Source: Novosphingobium sp. PP1Y (GTDB lineage Bacteria > Pseudomonadota > Alphaproteobacteria > Sphingomonadales > Sphingomonadaceae). Taken from it: a stretch of DNA of 64,000 bases. The stretch spans positions 403,001-467,000 of the forward strand of contig NC_015580.1 of assembly GCF_000253255.1 (NCBI RefSeq). Direction: 5' to 3'. A program made the position numbers and the translations under genes. The notes beneath the pieces were generated by a model. The model saw nothing but the letters and a program-made list of their open reading frames with translations, was not told the origin of the DNA and did not search any database. Below, one piece after another: positions 61,987 through 64,000 of this stretch. How positions within the stretch are numbered: the stretch's first letter is position 1; the number at the start of each line of letters is the position of its first letter.

Positions 61987-62168
61987 GTCGGCTCCGTGGT
62001 GGAATGGCGTCGCTACCCCCAGCGTTCCACATGGGGATGGTGGCGGGAGTTTCATCATTTCCACTTGTTCGAACATCTTGGACGATTTTGTTCCAGTTAT
62101 CCGTCTGGGTGGATGGCCATATATGGACCCTCGACCGGGCGGCCCCCGCTGCCCGCCGGAGACACACC

Positions 62169-62882
62169 ATGATCGAACTGCGTCCTTTCGAAAGCCTTGG
62201 CGGTGCCAATCACGGTTGGCTCTATGCCAAGCACCACTTCTCCTTCGCCGGCTACCACGATCCGGCGCGGGTGCACTGGGGCAACCTGCGCGTCTGGAAC
62301 GACGACACGATTGCGCCGGGCACCGGCTTTCCGCCGCACCCGCACGCCGACATGGAGATCGTCACTTACGTTCGCGAAGGCGCGATCACCCATGAGGACA
62401 GCCTGGGCAACAAGGGCCGGACCGAGGCCGGCGACGTCCAGGTGATGAGCGCGGGCACCGGCATCCGCCACTCGGAATACAACCTGGAGGAGGTGACGAC
62501 CAAGATCTTCCAGATCTGGATCATCCCCACCCGCAGCGGCGATGCGCCGAGCTGGGGTGCGCGGCCCTTTCCCAAGGGTGAGCGTTCGGGCCGGTTCATC
62601 ACCCTGGCCTCGGGCTATGACGGCGACGGCGATGCCCTGCCGATCCGCACCGATGCGCGGGTTGTGGCGGCCACGCTCAAGGCCGGCGAGACGGCAGAGT
62701 ACCCGCTGGGCCGCGATCGCAAGGCCTATCTTGTTCCCGCGACCGGTCAGGTCCGTGTAGAAGGGGGCGAGAGCGACGGAGTCGAAGCGCGCGAGCGTGA
62801 TGGCGTGGCCGTGAACGATGTCGAGGTCCTGCGCGTTACGGCGCTGGACGACAGCGAGATCGTCCTGGTCGACGCGGCCTGA
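62169..62882 (+). CDS. Pirin family protein (YhhW-like)
   Basis: A 237-residue bicupin of the pirin family. The metal site in the first cupin is seen as PPHPHADMEIVTYV (His, His, Glu) with the second cluster GTGIRHSEYN. YhhW-type pirins bind iron and show quercetinase activity in vitro. It is a cytosolic redox or regulatory protein. It lies 68 bp before a second pirin gene of a different subgroup. Confidence 0.93.
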   Translation: MIELRPFESLGGANHGWLYAKHHFSFAGYHDPARVHWGNLRVWNDDTIAPGTGFPPHPHADMEIVTYVREGAITHEDSLGNKGRTEAGDVQVMSAGTGIRHSEYNLEEVTTKIFQIWIIPTRSGDAPSWGARPFPKGERSGRFITLASGYDGDGDALPIRTDARVVAATLKAGETAEYPLGRDRKAYLVPATGQVRVEGGESDGVEARERDGVAVNDVEVLRVTALDDSEIVLVDAA

Positions 62883-62949
62883 AACCGATGAGAGAGGCGG
62901 GCGTGCATGGCGCGTCCGCCGATCCCTGCAGTTCCCGAGGAGAGTGCCC

Positions 62950-63846
62950 ATGTCCATCCGTTCCACCGACATCGAAGGTGTCGATTCCGTCATACTCCCG
63001 CCGGTCCGCGATCTTGGCGACGGCTTCAAGGTCCGCCGTGCATTGCCTTCTGCCCACCGTCGCATGGTCGGCCCGTTCATCTTCTTCGACCAGATGGGCC
63101 CGGCGGCCTTCGACAGCGGCGAGGGCCTCGACGTGCGGCCGCACCCGCATATCGGCCTCGCGACCGTGACCTACCTGCTGGAAGGCGAGATCCTGCACCG
63201 CGATTCGCTGGGATCGTTGCAGCCGATCCGGCCCGGCGAGGTCAACTGGATGACCGCGGGCAGCGGCATCGTCCACTCCGAACGCACTTCCGATGAAGTC
63301 CGCGCAAGCGGCGGCAAGCTGTTCGGCCTGCAGACCTGGGTCGCCCTCCCGCTCGACCGCGAGGAAGTCGATCCCGATTTCTCGCACTACAAGGCGGACC
63401 GGATCCCGGTGACCGAGGACGGCGGCACCCGGTTGACCCTCGTTGCCGGAAGTTCCGATGGGCTGGTCTCCCCGGTGAAGACGTTCTCGGACATGGTCTA
63501 TGCCGATATCGTCATGGCCGAAGGCGCGCGCTACCAGGTGAAGGCCGAGCATATCGAACGGGCGGTCTATGTCGTTTCCGGCGAGGTCGAGGTGATCGGG
63601 CAGACCGGTTCCTTTTCCACCGGCGAACTCGTGGTGTTCCAGCCCGGCGCGGAAGTCGTGCTCAGGGCCAGGGGTGCGGCGCGGCTGATGCTGCTGGGCG
63701 GCGAGCCGTTCCCCGAGGGCCGCAACATTTTCTGGAACTTCGTGTCCTCCTCGCGCGACCGGATCGAGCAGGCCAAGGAAGACTGGAAGGCGCAGCGCTT
63801 CGCCCCCGTCCCGGGCGATAGCGAATTCATCCCGCTGCCGGCCTGA
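62950..63846 (+). CDS. Pirin family protein (long form)
   Basis: A 298-residue pirin with both cupin domains. The first has the conserved FDQMGPAAF and RPHPHIGLATVTYLLEGE motif and GSGIVHSERT, supplying the iron ligands. The C-terminal cupin contains FSTGELVVFQPG and the conserved LLGGEPFPEGRNIFWNFVSS (parts shown). It resembles YhaK/pirin proteins. CGAGGAG precedes the ATG at 62950. It probably forms a unit with the upstream pirin and the following OsmC gene. Confidence 0.94.
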   Translation: MSIRSTDIEGVDSVILPPVRDLGDGFKVRRALPSAHRRMVGPFIFFDQMGPAAFDSGEGLDVRPHPHIGLATVTYLLEGEILHRDSLGSLQPIRPGEVNWMTAGSGIVHSERTSDEVRASGGKLFGLQTWVALPLDREEVDPDFSHYKADRIPVTEDGGTRLTLVAGSSDGLVSPVKTFSDMVYADIVMAEGARYQVKAEHIERAVYVVSGEVEVIGQTGSFSTGELVVFQPGAEVVLRARGAARLMLLGGEPFPEGRNIFWNFVSSSRDRIEQAKEDWKAQRFAPVPGDSEFIPLPA

Positions 63847-63875
63847 CCGCCGCACACCGCAAGGGAGCATTGCAC

Positions 63876-64000
63876 ATGGCACATGGAACTGCCCGCATCG
63901 GCCGCGATCGCTATCGTACCGAGATCGAAGTGAGCGGTCACGCCCTCGTGGCGGACGAAGGGTCCGGGCTTGGCGGCGCCAACACCGGACCGGCGCCCTA
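63876..64000 (+). CDS. OsmC/Ohr family protein, N-terminal part
   Basis: Only 41 codons are in the window. They read RYRTEIEVSGHALVADE, then GSGLGGANTGPAPY, which is the start of the OsmC-family fold (beta strands and the entry to the central helix). The family includes peroxide-reducing thiol proteins. AAGGGAG precedes the ATG. The gene continues past the right edge. Confidence 0.75.
   Translation, partial: MAHGTARIGRDRYRTEIEVSGHALVADEGSGLGGANTGPAP

Overview
The window is high-GC chromosomal DNA from an alphaproteobacterium. The best fit is Sphingomonadaceae, most likely Novosphingobium or a close relative. This rests on the protein sequences of RpoB/RpoC, GroEL and L7/L12, on the DUF2975/XRE, DUF4167 and DUF2889 families, and on a CDC48-type AAA ATPase. 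The genus is an inference. I see no insertion sequence, phage, plasmid function or CRISPR array. It reads as core chromosome with small accessory modules between housekeeping genes.

Layout. 0-2.4 kb: the end of ispG, a membrane-anchored aspartyl protease, a small ORF and an MFS transporter. 2.4-15.4 kb: rpoC and rpoB on the minus strand, then a proline/alanine-rich envelope protein and a small-peptide/DUF2975/XRE cassette, then rplJ-rplL on the plus strand. The usual rplJL-rpoBC block is therefore split and inverted, and rpoB has its own consensus promoter and a structured leader. 15.5-24 kb: a CHAD/CYTH pair, an exported protein, a cytochrome c lipoprotein, a MATE pump, groES-groEL under a CIRCE operator, a class A beta-lactamase-fold protein lacking the deacylating Glu, and an Ala/Asp-rich lipoprotein. 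24-32 kb: polA, an MscS channel, a CDC48/p97-like ATPase, a candidate small RNA and a double-domain universal stress protein. 32-41 kb: a LysR regulator divergent from scoAB, glutathione peroxidase, GST, sulfurtransferase, metK with a palindromic operator, lnt and a DUF4167 protein. 41-51.7 kb: prfA-prmC, hisS, an M61 peptidase, ppa, a DUF1326-DUF2182 pair, succinate-semialdehyde dehydrogenase and a DUF2889 protein.

51.7-60.4 kb is the most accessory-looking part. A tightly overlapping acyl-CoA carboxylase beta/alpha plus MaoC hydratase operon is followed by a TetR regulator. Next comes a five-gene plus-strand cluster: a Dabb-PASTA fusion, a Rieske oxygenase alpha subunit, an ABM-type monooxygenase, a zinc-independent MDR oxidoreductase and a SnoaL-like protein. 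Both transcription units have a perfect inverted repeat upstream that could be a TetR-family operator. Together they look like an uncharacterised catabolic or detoxification pathway for a hydrophobic ring or isoprenoid compound. This is an inference. 60.4-64 kb: tRNA-Gly(CCC), fumC, two pirins and the start of an OsmC-family gene.

The other modules are standard: transcription and translation (rpoBC, rplJL, prfA-prmC, hisS, tRNA-Gly), proteostasis (groESL, CDC48), envelope (lnt, MscS, M61), central carbon (fumC, gabD, scoAB), one-carbon metabolism (metK) and redox/stress (gpx, GST, Usp, pirins, OsmC).
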